Shown here: piece by piece, positions 54,830-63,654 of the stretch
Position numbering within the stretch: the first letter of the stretch is position 1
Layout: every line of letters starts with the position of its first letter
Assembly: GCA_965205845.1 (NCBI GenBank)
Contig: CBDBIG010000003.1
Coordinates: 813,622 to 877,621 of the forward strand
Origin: CBDBIG01 sp965205845 [NCBI: bacterium]
GTDB lineage: Bacteria; SAR324
Length of the DNA stretch: 64,000 bases
Direction: 5' to 3'
The notes under the pieces: generated by a model
What the model saw: the letters and a program-made list of their open reading frames with translations, nothing else
Told to the model about the DNA's origin: nothing
The model's database searches: none
Made by a program: the position numbers and the translations under genes

Positions 54830-55125
54830 TGGCTTGACGTTGTAAAATGGCAAGGGCATGCCTAACTGGGCGATACCCCCCGTGTTTGCCTGCAACACAA
54901 AAATAACCCAGCCGAGCAGGGCTTCCATTTTGCGCAGTTGCGCCCCGCATTCGTCCGTCATGCTTTTTGTTGGAAACCCCCTTAAAAAAGGAGGTCGGCC
55001 GCTTGACTTAAGTGCTGGGTGCTCAGGTTTTTTGCGCTCTTTACGTCGGAGTTGCTTAACCCAGCCCGCGGTATTGGGCATCGCCTAAAAGCCCATTTTG
55101 TGGGTTTGGATGTGCAGGGCAGCAT
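54830..55125 (-). pseudogene. Inverted small early phage gene fragment
   Basis: The minus strand encodes KQLRRKERKKPEHP followed by TDECGAQLRKMEALLGWVIF and GGIAQLGMP. The first part matches 47410-47470 in P3 (KQLRRAQRKKPEHL), so this is the same small gene in inverted orientation, with more of its C-terminus kept. Not named. Confidence 0.55.
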
Positions 55126-55239
55126 AATTTCAATGTCGTGGCAAAGCATGGGGACGGGGACACATATGTCCTTTTACAAAAAGCGAGTCCCGTTTTGCCC
55201 GAATAGAGTATGGGCGCAGGTATACACAAGAGCCATACT

Positions 55240-55520
55240 ACCCGCGCAACAATTCCCTCATCAAGCCCGGGAATTACATGCAAAAAGCCATCCCCATTGC
55301 CACCTTTCGCGCTCTGGTCGAGCAGCAAATAGGTTACCACAATGCCCATCCAAGGGCGAACCGGGGGGCTTATGTAACGGGCGTTCTTTTGATGAGGTGT
55401 TTGCACAAAGTTACGCAGCCAGCCCCATCACCAAAGCCACACCGCACCAGCAGCGCAGTTTTTTACGCGCCAGCCGAGCAAGTCAAGGCCCACAAATACG
55501 ATGCCAGGGTGCGCATCTTG
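55240..55520 (+). pseudogene. P4 MuA C-terminal fragment
   Basis: Joined frames read QQFPHQARELHAK, IPIATFRALVEQQIGYHNAHP, NGRSFDEVFAQSYAASPITKA and APAEQVKAHKYDARVRI, which is the region after the DDE core of the Mu transposase. It is better preserved than the same part of P1 and is fused to methyltransferase sequence at the same place (ARVRI then LSAC). Confidence 0.8.
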
Positions 55521-55900
55521 AGTGCTTGCCTTGGCAAGATGTGATCACTCGCTACGATTCAAAAAACACCCCCTTCTACCTTGACCCACCCTACCACGGG
55601 CACGAAAACGACTATGGCAAGGTTTTTTGTTGAGCGAGACTTTGAAAGTCTCGCAACGGTTAAAGGGCAAGGCAGGTTTCTCCTGAGCATCAACGACACA
55701 CCGCAGATACGCGCGTGGTTTACGCAGTCCGACCGCTACCAAATGAAAACCCACTACACCCTAGGCTTGCATGCTGTTGTCGGGAAAAAACAGGTACGCG
55801 AATTGCTATACACAAACTTAGCACCCGAGGCCATGAAAACCGTAAAAGTGGCCTCGCCATACCCACAACATCGCAAGGATAAGGAAAAACAAACATGCGA
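55510..55900 (+). pseudogene. P4 D12-class adenine methyltransferase 3' fragment
   Basis: It has CLPWQDVITRYDSKNTPFYL, the DPPY motif, HGHENDYGKV, then the shared frame break and FFVERDFESL to VASPYPQHRKDKEKQ. It is almost identical to the P3 copy over about 330 bases. Confidence 0.8.
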
Positions 55901-55913
55901 GGGCATCCAAGAA

Positions 55914-56089
55914 ATGCGTTGCCCGCACTGCAATTCGCTTTTAGCAAAAGCCACACCCGTTGATAACAATACCACGCTTGTACAGCGATCATGCGCGCAA
56001 AAAAGGGGCTAACCGAGCTAAATAAGTTCGAAAAGCGTCCCAAGAAAGGCAGAAAGGCAGCAAAAAAAACCAGAAAAAGCCCATGTTAA
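55914..56089 (+). pseudogene. P4 Com-like zinc-finger gene
   Basis: MRCPHCNSLLAKA at 55914 is a typical Com start (CPHCN zinc knuckle); the second knuckle is damaged (QRSCAQKRG) and the frame stops at 56012. In the next frame KKGLTELNKFEKRPKKGR continues to a stop at 56087-56089, about the normal Com length. It follows the methyltransferase directly, and its end meets the convergent folate gene. Confidence 0.65.
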
Positions 56090-56718
56090 GCCAAAGGGTC
56101 AACCTTGGCGTTTGGACCATGTTTGCAATCGATACTTGCACACTCGGTAATAATCCAATCAAGCAAGATATCATGGGGCTGCCGCACAAGATTGGGCAGT
56201 ACTTGAACCCCATAACCAAGGCCAATTAGCAAGGGTAAACCGCCGCGGCGGGTGGTTTTTAGGTGGGCAAGCCAGCGGTCATAAAAACCCTTGCCACTGC
56301 CCAAACGCATCCCGTTTGCGGCGAAAGCTAACCCTGGCATAATCACCAGTTCAATCGCTTCTGGGGCGGGCAAAGGGGAGGTTATTTGGGGTTCAAGTAC
56401 ACCAAAGCGTTTTTTGCTTAACGTTTGCCCCAGGCAATAGGGTGCATAACTCAAGGTGTTGTTCGTCTGTTGAATGGGCACAAAGCAACGCTTTTCCAAA
56501 CCATGGCAGGTGGCAAAAACGGCATGGGTTTTTACCTCGTGTCGCAAATTCAAGTAGCAATGTACCCCTTTTGCAGCTTTAAATGCCGTATGGTTGAATA
56601 GCCTTGCATAAATGGCCTGTTCAGCCGCTTGACGCGTTGTATCATGCAAAGCATTGCGTTTTCGTTTGGCTTGGTTGCGCAACTGCTGGCGCAAAGCCAC
56701 ACAGGTTGAGGCGGGCAT
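56086..56718 (-). CDS. 5-formyltetrahydrofolate cyclo-ligase
   Basis: The enzyme converts 5-formyl-THF to methenyl-THF with ATP. The signature PGLAFAANGMRLGSGKGFYDR, the early basic helix RQQLRNQAKRKRNAL and YLNLRHEV are present. The ATG at 56718 gives 210 residues; an upstream extension to 56817 looks spurious. Its stop overlaps the end of the Com remnant from the other strand, so P4 lies immediately downstream. Confidence 0.92.
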   Translation of the reverse strand: MPASTCVALRQQLRNQAKRKRNALHDTTRQAAEQAIYARLFNHTAFKAAKGVHCYLNLRHEVKTHAVFATCHGLEKRCFVPIQQTNNTLSYAPYCLGQTLSKKRFGVLEPQITSPLPAPEAIELVIMPGLAFAANGMRLGSGKGFYDRWLAHLKTTRRGGLPLLIGLGYGVQVLPNLVRQPHDILLDWIITECASIDCKHGPNAKVDPLA

Positions 56719-56936
56719 AGCAAAATGGATGTTTTGAAACAAAGAGGGTTGACAAAAAAGGAGACAACTCCCATTGTTCGAGCAACGCTCGAGGTTTTGC
56801 TTTCTTTTGCCTAGCAAACCAAAGTTCGAAGGCTTTTCATGCTGTGGTATGCTCTAATCAAGGGCGCAAGCCCCCTTTTAAGCCCTTTTAAGCAATGGGG
56901 GATAAACTTTAAGCGCATTGAAGGAGACAAAATACC

Positions 56937-59192
56937 TTGGCAAAGCCAATAAAAGCAAACAAAATGCCCGCACAAAGGGGCCATGCTTCCTCAGGTGACA
57001 CCTGGTTTTCGGGTGAGGCTTTGCAAGGCAGCATGTTAGAGAACCATGTGGCCGAAATTTGCTTTGACCTGCAGGGCTCCCCTGTAAACAAAGTCGGGCG
57101 CCAAATGATTGAGGAACTGGGCACTGCATTGACATGGCTTGAGCAAAACAGTGCCACTGTCCAAGGCTTGCTCCTTACCAGTGGAAAGTCTGCCTTTGTG
57201 GTGGGGGCAGATATTGACGCCTTTGCAGAAAGTTTTGCACAGCCTGTCGACGTTGCCATGGAATGGATTGCGCGTGGGCAAACCCTCTTTAACCGCTTAG
57301 AAGATCTCCCTTTTCCCAGTGTGGCAGCGATTTGTGGCCATGCCCTGGGCGGTGGCCTCGAACTTGGCCTGGCTGCCACGGCACGTGTGGCAGAAAGCCA
57401 TGCCAAGTTGGGCCAGCCAGAGGTAAAACTGGGGCTTATTCCTGGTTGGGGGGGGACGGTCCGCCTCCCGCGGTTAATTGGTTTGGACAATGCGCTCGAG
57501 ATGATTTGCGGTGGCGATGAGGTGGATGCCGAAAAAGCGCAAGCACTGGGCTTGGTGAATGCCGTGGTGCCGCTTTTGCGGCTTAAAGCAGCGGCCTTGG
57601 CCCAACTGGATATTTTACGTAAAACCAAGCGGTGGGAGGGAGTGGTGCAACAAAAACAAGCTCCGCTGAACATGAACGCCACCGAACTGGCCATGAGCGT
57701 TTCCGTGGCGCGTGGGTTGGTTAAACAAAAAGCGGGCAAGCATTACCCCGCCCCCTTGCGTGCACTGGATACCATGGAAAAAACCGCCAATCTTACCCGT
57801 GCAGCAGCCCTGGCCCAAGAAGCGCGTGCCATTGTGGAAATGGGCAAAACACCCCAGTGCCGTGCCCTGGTGGGTGTATTTTTTGCCGACCGCGAGGTCC
57901 GCAAATTGGCCTCGGTGGCTGCAAAAAATGCCCCCACCATTGAACGGGTTGGCATTTTAGGGGCAGGGACCATGGGGGGGGGCATTGCCTACCAGTGTGC
58001 TTCGCGCGGGGTACGTGCGGCGGTCAAGGATGTGCAAGAACAAGCCTTGGGCACGGCTTTAAACGAAGCGGGGAGTCTCCTGCGGCGCCGTGTACAGCGC
58101 GGTAAAATGTCCTTGGCACAAGCCGAGCAGGCGCGCAACCTTATTTTTCCCAGCCTGCATCATGCCGAATTAGAAAATGCCCAGGTGATTATTGAGGCGG
58201 TTACGGAAAACCCTGAGGTTAAGCGCAAGGTATTGCAGGAGGTGGAGTCAATTTGCGCACCAGATGCCCTCATTGCCACCAACACCAGCACCATCCCTTT
58301 AGAGACCCTTCAAGACTCCCTTAAAAACCCCCAACGTTTTTGTGGCTTGCATTTTTTTAACCCCGTGCCGCGGATGCCCTTGGTGGAGGTTATTTATAGT
58401 GCCAAAACCTCCCCTCAAACCCTCGCCCATGCGGTGGCGTGTGCCATTAAACTGGGCAAGGTGGCCATTGTGGTTAAAAGCGGCCCGGGGTTTTTGGTTA
58501 ACAGGGTGTTATTTCCCTATTTATTTGCATTTCAGCGCTTGGTCAGCCAAGGGGCAAACATTGAAACCCTCGACAAAGCCATGATCCATTTTGGTTGGCC
58601 AATGGGTCCTGCGCATCTGTGCGATGTGGTTGGCTTGGATGTCTGTGCGCATGCGGGGAAGGTGATGGCTGATGCCTTTGGGGATCGGTTGCAGGTCAGC
58701 CAAAATGACCCCGTTAACACACTGCTAAATGCGGGGGACAAAGGCAAAAAAACGGGCAGAGGGTTTTATCTCTACAGCGAGGACCGCCGTGGGCGCAAAC
58801 AAAAGCAGCCCGATGCCAACCTTGCCACGCGCTTAAGCAAAGCCATTACAGGGGATGCCAGTGCCAAGCTAGCCCCTGAGGCGGTGGTGCTGCAGCTGAT
58901 GCTCCCCATGCTTAACGAGGCTTCGCGCTGCCTGAGCGAGGGCGTTGTGGGCAGCCCCGTCGAACTCGACATGGCGCTGCTCTACGGCCTTGGATTTCCT
59001 CCGTTTTGTGGGGGATTGTTGCGCTGGGCAGAGGCCTATGGTCTCAGCAAACTGGTCGACCAAGCGAGCGATCTCGCCAGTACCCTGCCCAAACAACATG
59101 CAGCTCTTTATGCTCCCACCCCCCAGCTGCAGCAATTGGCTAGCCAAGGCGGGGAGTTTTACGGGCAAACCGCCTCCCAAAACACGGCTTAG
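56937..59192 (+). CDS. fadJ: Fatty-acid oxidation multifunctional protein (FadB/FadJ-type)
   Basis: The N-terminal third is enoyl-CoA hydratase (GHALGGGLELGLA and EVKLGLIPGWGGT carry the two glutamates). Then comes 3-hydroxyacyl-CoA dehydrogenase, with GAGTMGGGIA for NAD and the catalytic His in HFFNPVPRMPLVEV. Length is 751 residues. The start is TTG at 56937, chosen because AAGGAG lies 10 bases upstream; the first ATG is at 56964. No fadA thiolase is adjacent. Two G tracts (G8 near 57448, G9 at 57974-57982) lie in the coding sequence, the latter in the NAD-binding motif. fadB versus fadJ cannot be decided here. Confidence 0.93.
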   Translation: MAKPIKANKMPAQRGHASSGDTWFSGEALQGSMLENHVAEICFDLQGSPVNKVGRQMIEELGTALTWLEQNSATVQGLLLTSGKSAFVVGADIDAFAESFAQPVDVAMEWIARGQTLFNRLEDLPFPSVAAICGHALGGGLELGLAATARVAESHAKLGQPEVKLGLIPGWGGTVRLPRLIGLDNALEMICGGDEVDAEKAQALGLVNAVVPLLRLKAAALAQLDILRKTKRWEGVVQQKQAPLNMNATELAMSVSVARGLVKQKAGKHYPAPLRALDTMEKTANLTRAAALAQEARAIVEMGKTPQCRALVGVFFADREVRKLASVAAKNAPTIERVGILGAGTMGGGIAYQCASRGVRAAVKDVQEQALGTALNEAGSLLRRRVQRGKMSLAQAEQARNLIFPSLHHAELENAQVIIEAVTENPEVKRKVLQEVESICAPDALIATNTSTIPLETLQDSLKNPQRFCGLHFFNPVPRMPLVEVIYSAKTSPQTLAHAVACAIKLGKVAIVVKSGPGFLVNRVLFPYLFAFQRLVSQGANIETLDKAMIHFGWPMGPAHLCDVVGLDVCAHAGKVMADAFGDRLQVSQNDPVNTLLNAGDKGKKTGRGFYLYSEDRRGRKQKQPDANLATRLSKAITGDASAKLAPEAVVLQLMLPMLNEASRCLSEGVVGSPVELDMALLYGLGFPPFCGGLLRWAEAYGLSKLVDQASDLASTLPKQHAALYAPTPQLQQLASQGGEFYGQTASQNTA

Positions 59193-59204
59193 GGCAAAAA
59201 ATAA

Positions 59205-59215
59205 CCCCCCCCCCC
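59205..59215 (+). repeat. C11 homopolymer downstream of fadJ
   Basis: Eleven Cs begin 12 bases after the fadJ stop, followed by CCCGTGACACGGG, a small inverted repeat without a T run. It may be part of the fadJ 3' region, but it does not look like a standard terminator. Confidence 0.6.
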
Positions 59216-59349
59216 TGCCAACCCGTGACACGGGGGCTCTCAGTTTTGCTTGCCTTGCAAAGGGCCGTTTGCTTTGCAAGCCAAAGCTTGGACATGAACG
59301 CCGTGGTTCATCCTTGCTTGGTCTGCAACTGTAATCTCGAGCAATAGGG

Positions 59350-59730
59350 CAACCAGGCCTACCCGCATGTCTGCACCACACCATCTCCGTAATAAGCAGC
59401 TGTCGCGATGCGGGTTTTTTCCTTGTGAGGCAACCAGGCCTACCTACATGCCTGCACCACACCATCTCCGTAATAAGCAGCTGTCGCGATGCGGGTTTTT
59501 TCCTTGTGAGGCAACCAGGCCTACCCACATGCCTGCACCACACCATCTCCGTAATAAGCGGCTGTCGCGATGCGGGTTTTTTCCTTGTGAGGCAACCAGG
59601 CCTACCTATATGCCTGCACCACACCATCTCCGTAATAAGCGGCTGTCGCGATGCGGGTTTTTTCCTTGTGAGGCAACCAGGCCTACCCACATGCCTGCAC
59701 CACACCATCTCCGTAATAAGCAGCTGTCGC
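59350..59730. repeat. 81-bp tandem array (4.7 copies), interrupted by prophage P5
   Basis: Copies start at 59350, 59431, 59512, 59593 and 59674, with one or two differences each. The last breaks after GCTGTCGC at 59730, where the P5 right end begins. The unit has no direct/spacer structure and is not CRISPR. It is 27 codons long, so it happens to be open in several frames on both strands, but no start or ribosome-binding site is evident. Its parent gene, if any, is not adjacent in this window. Confidence 0.95.
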
Positions 59731-59830
59731 TGTAAAGGGACACTTGCTTTGACACTTTGGGACACATGCTTTGACACTGGTCATTCTGGGGTCTCTTTAT
59801 TTTGGCATGTTTTTTGCTTGGTGCAAGGCT
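59731..59830. repeat. P5 right-end binding sites
   Basis: Two sites are clear: GGGACACTTGCTTTGACACT (about 59737-59756) and GGACACATGCTTTGACACTG (about 59759-59778), followed by GTCATTCTGGGGTC. They match, in inverse orientation, the P3 right end at 54455-54544. Confidence 0.7.
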
Positions 59831-59934
59831 TGATTTAGTGCTTCTTTAGTTTCCGACCTCGGATTTTGGGTGGGGTTTGATGGGGCAAGCAGATATTTTG
59901 TTTAACCCTTTGGTCAATTAGAGTTTGCATGGCC

Positions 59935-60718
59935 TCGGGTGCTAAGTTTGTGTAAAGCAATTCGCTTACCTGTTTTTTCCCGAATAACAGCATGCAAGCC
60001 TAGGGTGTAGTGGGTTTTCATTTGGTAGCGGTCGGACTGCGTAAACCACGCGCGTATCTGTGGTGTGTCGTTGATGCTCAGGAGAAACTTGCCTTGCCCT
60101 TTAACCGTTGCGAGACTTTCAAAGTCTCGCTCAACAAAAAACCTTGCCATAGTCGTTTTCGTGCCCGTGGTAGGGTGGGTCAAGGTAGAACAAGGTTTCT
60201 TTTGAATCGTAGCGAGTGAGCACATCTTGCCAAGGCAAGCACTCAAGATGCACCCTTTTCAGGGCCGCGTGGGCTTGTTCAAGGATTTTTAAGGGTTGCA
60301 GGGTGATTGTTGGCTGTTTTTTTGAGTAGCCAAACTGTCTAGTTTCGCTGTCAAAAGACATTTTGTGCAGGCAAAAAAAGCGTTGGGCGCGCTGGATGTC
60401 GGTCAAAGTTTGGGGGTCTTGTTTTTGGAGGTTTTCAAATACCTCCTCCCCCCCCCCCCCCAAACCACATTACCAGCACAAGCACGATAATAAGCCACAG
60501 GCACCCTGATTGAGCTATCTGCTTTTTTGATGCCTTTGCCATAACGCTTCTCCCTTTCATAGTTTTGTTTTCCCCCTCCCCCGCCTCGCTTTTTCATAAG
60601 GCGGTGGTAGTGGTTCATCGGTGGGCTCGCAATAGCATGTGTGTGGCACGACCATCAATTACGCCAGCCTTTTTGCAAGCAGACGCTTGCCACCTTTTCT
60701 ATTAAAAAAACTTTTCAT
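59935..60718 (-). pseudogene. P5 D12-class adenine methyltransferase, full-length but broken
   Basis: Starting at the ATG 60718 (AAAGGAAG upstream), the remnant reads KSFFNRKGGKRLLAKRLA, then VPHTCYCEP (motif I region), EVFENLQKQDPQTLTDIQRAQRFF, CLPWQDVLTRYDSKE, FYLDPPYHGHENDYGKV and, after the shared frame break, FFVERDFESL. A C14 run at 60448-60461 marks another break. It is the only copy in the window with an N-terminus, and it follows the fibre gene, so it shows the native position of this cargo gene. Confidence 0.8.
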
Positions 60719-60730
60719 GATTTACTTCCT

Positions 60731-61147
60731 TTAAGCATCCCCGCCTTGTTCTTGCCCCTGTTCTTGCCCCTGTTCTTGGCGGCTTTGTTGCTCGGCTTGG
60801 CTTGCCCCTTGTTCGGCCTGGCTTGCCCCTTGCTCGGCTTGGCTTGCCTCCCTCGCTGCTTGCTCGGCTTCGTAGGCAACCTGTGCCGCGTCTTCCCTTG
60901 CTTTTTGCTTGGCAAGCAGTGTGGGCAGGGCTGCAATGATGGCATCGCCTTGGGCCCAAACCAGTGGCCCGCCATCGGTTTGGCCGTGCTTGGTGTGGGA
61001 TGCGTGGCGCACGCCTCGATGATAGGAACGGGCACTGTCAGGATGCGCAGGGGCTGGGGCTCGCTGGCCGTAATCTTGGGCAAAGTCGGCTAAACTGGCC
61101 TTATACCCGCCCAGGGTAATCGTGCTTTGGGTAATGATGAGTTCCAT
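60731..61147 (-). CDS. P5 small tail-fibre-associated protein
   Basis: AAAGG precedes the ATG at 61147. The 138-residue protein starts MELIIT, contains VWAQGDAIIAALPTLLAKQKA and ends in a Gln/Glu/Ala-rich repeat (EQGASQA units, then QEQG units) encoded by short DNA repeats of 12 and about 24 bases. It is the intact homologue of the P2 remnant at 35957. Gene position behind the collar gene suggests a fibre tip or assembly protein; no family name is offered. Confidence 0.65.
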   Translation of the reverse strand: MELIITQSTITLGGYKASLADFAQDYGQRAPAPAHPDSARSYHRGVRHASHTKHGQTDGGPLVWAQGDAIIAALPTLLAKQKAREDAAQVAYEAEQAAREASQAEQGASQAEQGASQAEQQSRQEQGQEQGQEQGGDA

Positions 61148-61160
61148 AAAAAAACCTTTA

Positions 61161-62042
61161 CTAAGTTTTGATGATGTAGTGAAGCGGCAGGTAGGGCTGC
61201 ATGTTGCCGCTTTGACCTAGTCCGTAGTTGTAGTGTAAAGTGGCCCATAAGCTACCTCTTCCCACCCCACGTAAGATAGGATTCCCCCGTTTACTGGACG
61301 ACCCCCAATCGGATATGAGTGCCTATGCTCCTGCATTTCCTCATCCCCGCCTTGTATGCCCAACGCCCGCAGCGTTAAGCCTTCCCCTTGCCCGGCCCCA
61401 ATGGGGGTTCGCCCGCGCAGGTCGGGGAGGGTCAAGGTGTCCGCTTTAGACATCACGAGACGCCCCTTGCTTTGGGCTGTGGGAACAACGGCTGTGCCAC
61501 TGGCATCGATCGGGCTAAAGTCATGGGTGGCATCTGTGGCGATGCCCAGGGTATAGGGGGTGGTTTTGCTCAAAGGGGTGGGGAGGTCAATCGCTGCGCC
61601 TGTAGCGTCGTAGGCCTCAAAGCGCACCCTGTCCCCATTTTAAAAAGCCCATGCTTTCAAGGCTCCTTGCCGTGGTGAGGGCAAAAGCAGCGCTCAGCAG
61701 CACATCGGGCGCGTATCGCTGCCCAAGCGCCCCAAACAGGGCGGCGTAGGTGGTGCTGCTAACCCGTGCCCCGTTGCAAAGCAACCAGCCCCCGGGGGCA
61801 GCGGCCCCCCCAAAGGTTTTGATTTCCCCTGTAAGGGCGTGGCCTTGCATAAAAGCCTCCATAATTTGCGCGTGGGTCGCGTTTGCGGGCAGGGCGTGGC
61901 TTTGTGCGAGGCCCATTGCCAGAGCACGCCAGATATTTTGCCCATCGGCGGTGAGCAGGGTGGCCTCGCGCCCTGTCAGGGGGTCGCCCTCGTCAAAAAG
62001 GGGAATGCGCTCTTCCCAATTGGCGGGTGTATTTGTTGCCAT
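61161..62042 (-). pseudogene. P5 tail-collar fibre gene with frameshifts
   Basis: From the ATG at 62042 (AAAGGA upstream) the frame gives MATNTPANWEERIPLFDEG and TGEIKTFGGAAAPGGWLLCNG. A one-base shift near 61625 leads to RFEAYDATGAAIDLP, and another near 61215 to the ending GNMQPYLPLHYIIKT. The protein would be a phage tail-collar fibre. Both breaks are single-base, the first in an A/T-rich run. Confidence 0.8.
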
Positions 62043-62059
62043 TCCTTTGACTTCTCCTT

Positions 62060-62587
62060 TTAGGTTAGCACCCAGCGCCACGCTTCGTGGGCGGGCTGGT
62101 AGGTGGTGAGTATGGTGCGTAGGGTTTGTGCGTTTACGGCTTCGCTAGGACTGGGGGTGCCCGTGATGCGCTTGGCAAACACCCAAGGTGCGCCATAACC
62201 CCGTGTGCCAAGGCGCGCTTTGCTTACGCGTGCGGGGATAAAGTAGGTAAAGGCCAGCCTCCAGCCTAGCGCGCCAGCCAGGGCAAGGAGCGCTGTATCG
62301 GTGGTGGGCACCCCGCTTGCTAGGCGAGACAACACCACCTCGCGGCGTTCTGCCTGAATGCTACTACTATCCAAGGGCACAATCCCCAGCAGGCGTTCCC
62401 ACTCGGGCAACAGGTCGCTGCTATTGGCTGGGTTTGCTTCGCCTAGCAAGGTTTGCAGGCTGTTGGCGCTACGCACCAAACCCGTAGCCCAGGCGCTAAG
62501 CAGCCTTTGCAGATTGCGCCCTTGCCAAGCTGCCCCTGGGGGCAGTAGCCCTGCGAGGGCTTGGGTATAAGTCTGTGTATTGGTCAT
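62060..62587 (-). CDS. Gp48 baseplate protein (DUF2313)
   Basis: This intact 175-residue protein is the Mu Gp48/YmfQ-type baseplate wedge component: YTQALAGLLPPGAAWQ at the start, ERLLGIVPLDSSSIQAERREVVLSRL in the centre and YQPAHEAWRW at the end. It starts just inside the end of gp47 (coupled), and the collar gene follows after a short gap. P2 has a version lacking the centre. Confidence 0.88.
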   Translation of the reverse strand: MTNTQTYTQALAGLLPPGAAWQGRNLQRLLSAWATGLVRSANSLQTLLGEANPANSSDLLPEWERLLGIVPLDSSSIQAERREVVLSRLASGVPTTDTALLALAGALGWRLAFTYFIPARVSKARLGTRGYGAPWVFAKRITGTPSPSEAVNAQTLRTILTTYQPAHEAWRWVLT

Positions 62588-62588
62588 T

Positions 62589-63654
62589 TTAGCCTGCCCT
62601 CAACGTAACGGTGCCCAGCACGGGCAGGTTGCCTGCTGCGGGTTGGGTTGCCTCGCGGGGCCTGGTGATATTCCATGATGTTAATCCTTCCACCCTGGCA
62701 AAGGCTGCTTCAATCACGCTACGCGCCAGGCTGGCACCAGGGCGGGCGGCTTGGTGAAGGGCATTGGCCAATTCGGCTCGCACAGCCGTTTGCAAGGGTG
62801 GGGTGAGGGGGGCGATGCTTGCTTGGACATTCACAGGCAACAAGGCTGGGGTCAGCGTGCGCAACACAGCGCCCGCTGGGCGCAGGGCATCGAGGGCTGT
62901 TTGCACCTCTTGCAGCTTGGCAGGGTTGGCTCGGGGGTCGTCATTGGTGCTGGGCACGGTGATAAACACGGCGACCACGCCTGCCTCGCCCCCGTAATGG
63001 GCAAAAGCCCAGGCGCGATCAACGCCAGGGACGGCCCAAAGCCCAGGCTTTGTAGTCGGCTACGCTGCCAAGGCGTTCTTGGGCGCGAATGCGTGCCAGC
63101 AGGCGTGCGCGCAGGGCATCATCCGTCTCTTGGGGTGCGCCACCGACAAGCCCGCCTGTTGCGACCCTTGCCTCGGGTTCAACCCCGAGCACGGTGCTGC
63201 TTAGGGTGAGCGTGCTACCTGTTGCTAGGTTGCCTGCCGCCCCGCCTTTATCAGCACGCACGGCGAGGGTCGCTTGCCCGTTGGTGGCCAGCACCCCGCT
63301 TTGGCTGGTGGTGTAGGTTTGGTTGCGCTGGCTTTGCAAGCCTAAGCCAAGGGGCACCCAAGCGCCTGCTTGGCCTTGAAACACCACTTGACCGACTGCC
63401 CTGGCTGCTGGGGTGCGGGTGACACCCCAAATGCCTGCCCAGCGTTCAAGGGCGTCTGCTTGGGCGGTGTCGGGGAAGAGGTCTTGGGCTAGGGTTTGTT
63501 GGTGGAGGTAAAGCCCGCGCATGGCGGCAGCGTGGCTGTCTGCCAAGGTTTGCGCCATGCTCGCCTGTTGGGCAGAAACCCCTGGCAACGCGGCTTCCAT
63601 ATCACCACGGCTGCGGGCGCGTAAATCGCCAAGGCTGGGGATTTTAAACGGCAT
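62589..63654 (-). pseudogene. P5 baseplate J-like protein Gp47 with one frameshift
   Basis: From the ATG at 63654 (AAAGGAGG upstream) the frame reads MPFKIPSLGDLRARSRGD to ERLGSVADYKAWAL, then an extra G in a GGG run near 63040 shifts it to a stop. The next frame continues AVPGVDRAWAFAHYGGEAGVV and ends VLEAAFARVEGL-type sequence and LGTVTLRAG. A single base would restore the whole gene, so decay is recent, or the base may be an assembly error. Confidence 0.85.

Larger units (their letters stand above)
54545..56089. mobile_element. P4: mosaic of Mu-like fragments
   Basis: This stretch holds a Mom-tail relic (near 54575-54620), a P1-type right end ending near 54827, an inverted small early gene (54830-55125), another end-type site (55138-55163), a MuA fragment fused to a methyltransferase fragment, and a Com-like gene. 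It looks like two or more nested or rearranged deletion derivatives, one sharing the MuA::methyltransferase fusion with P1. Confidence 0.7.

Noticed and set aside
59350-59730. CRISPR array
   Set aside because: The 81-bp units are direct tandem copies with no unique spacers and no cas genes nearby.
58869-59777. Minus-strand repeat protein of 302 codons
   Set aside because: It overlaps fadJ and the 81-bp array; the array is open only because its period is a multiple of three, and there is no start or ribosome-binding site support.
34270-63654. Sequencing error as the cause of all phage frameshifts
   Set aside because: Host genes across the window are intact over long stretches, while the phage genes also show deletions, fusions and inverted pieces. 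Single cases such as P5 gp47 could still be errors.
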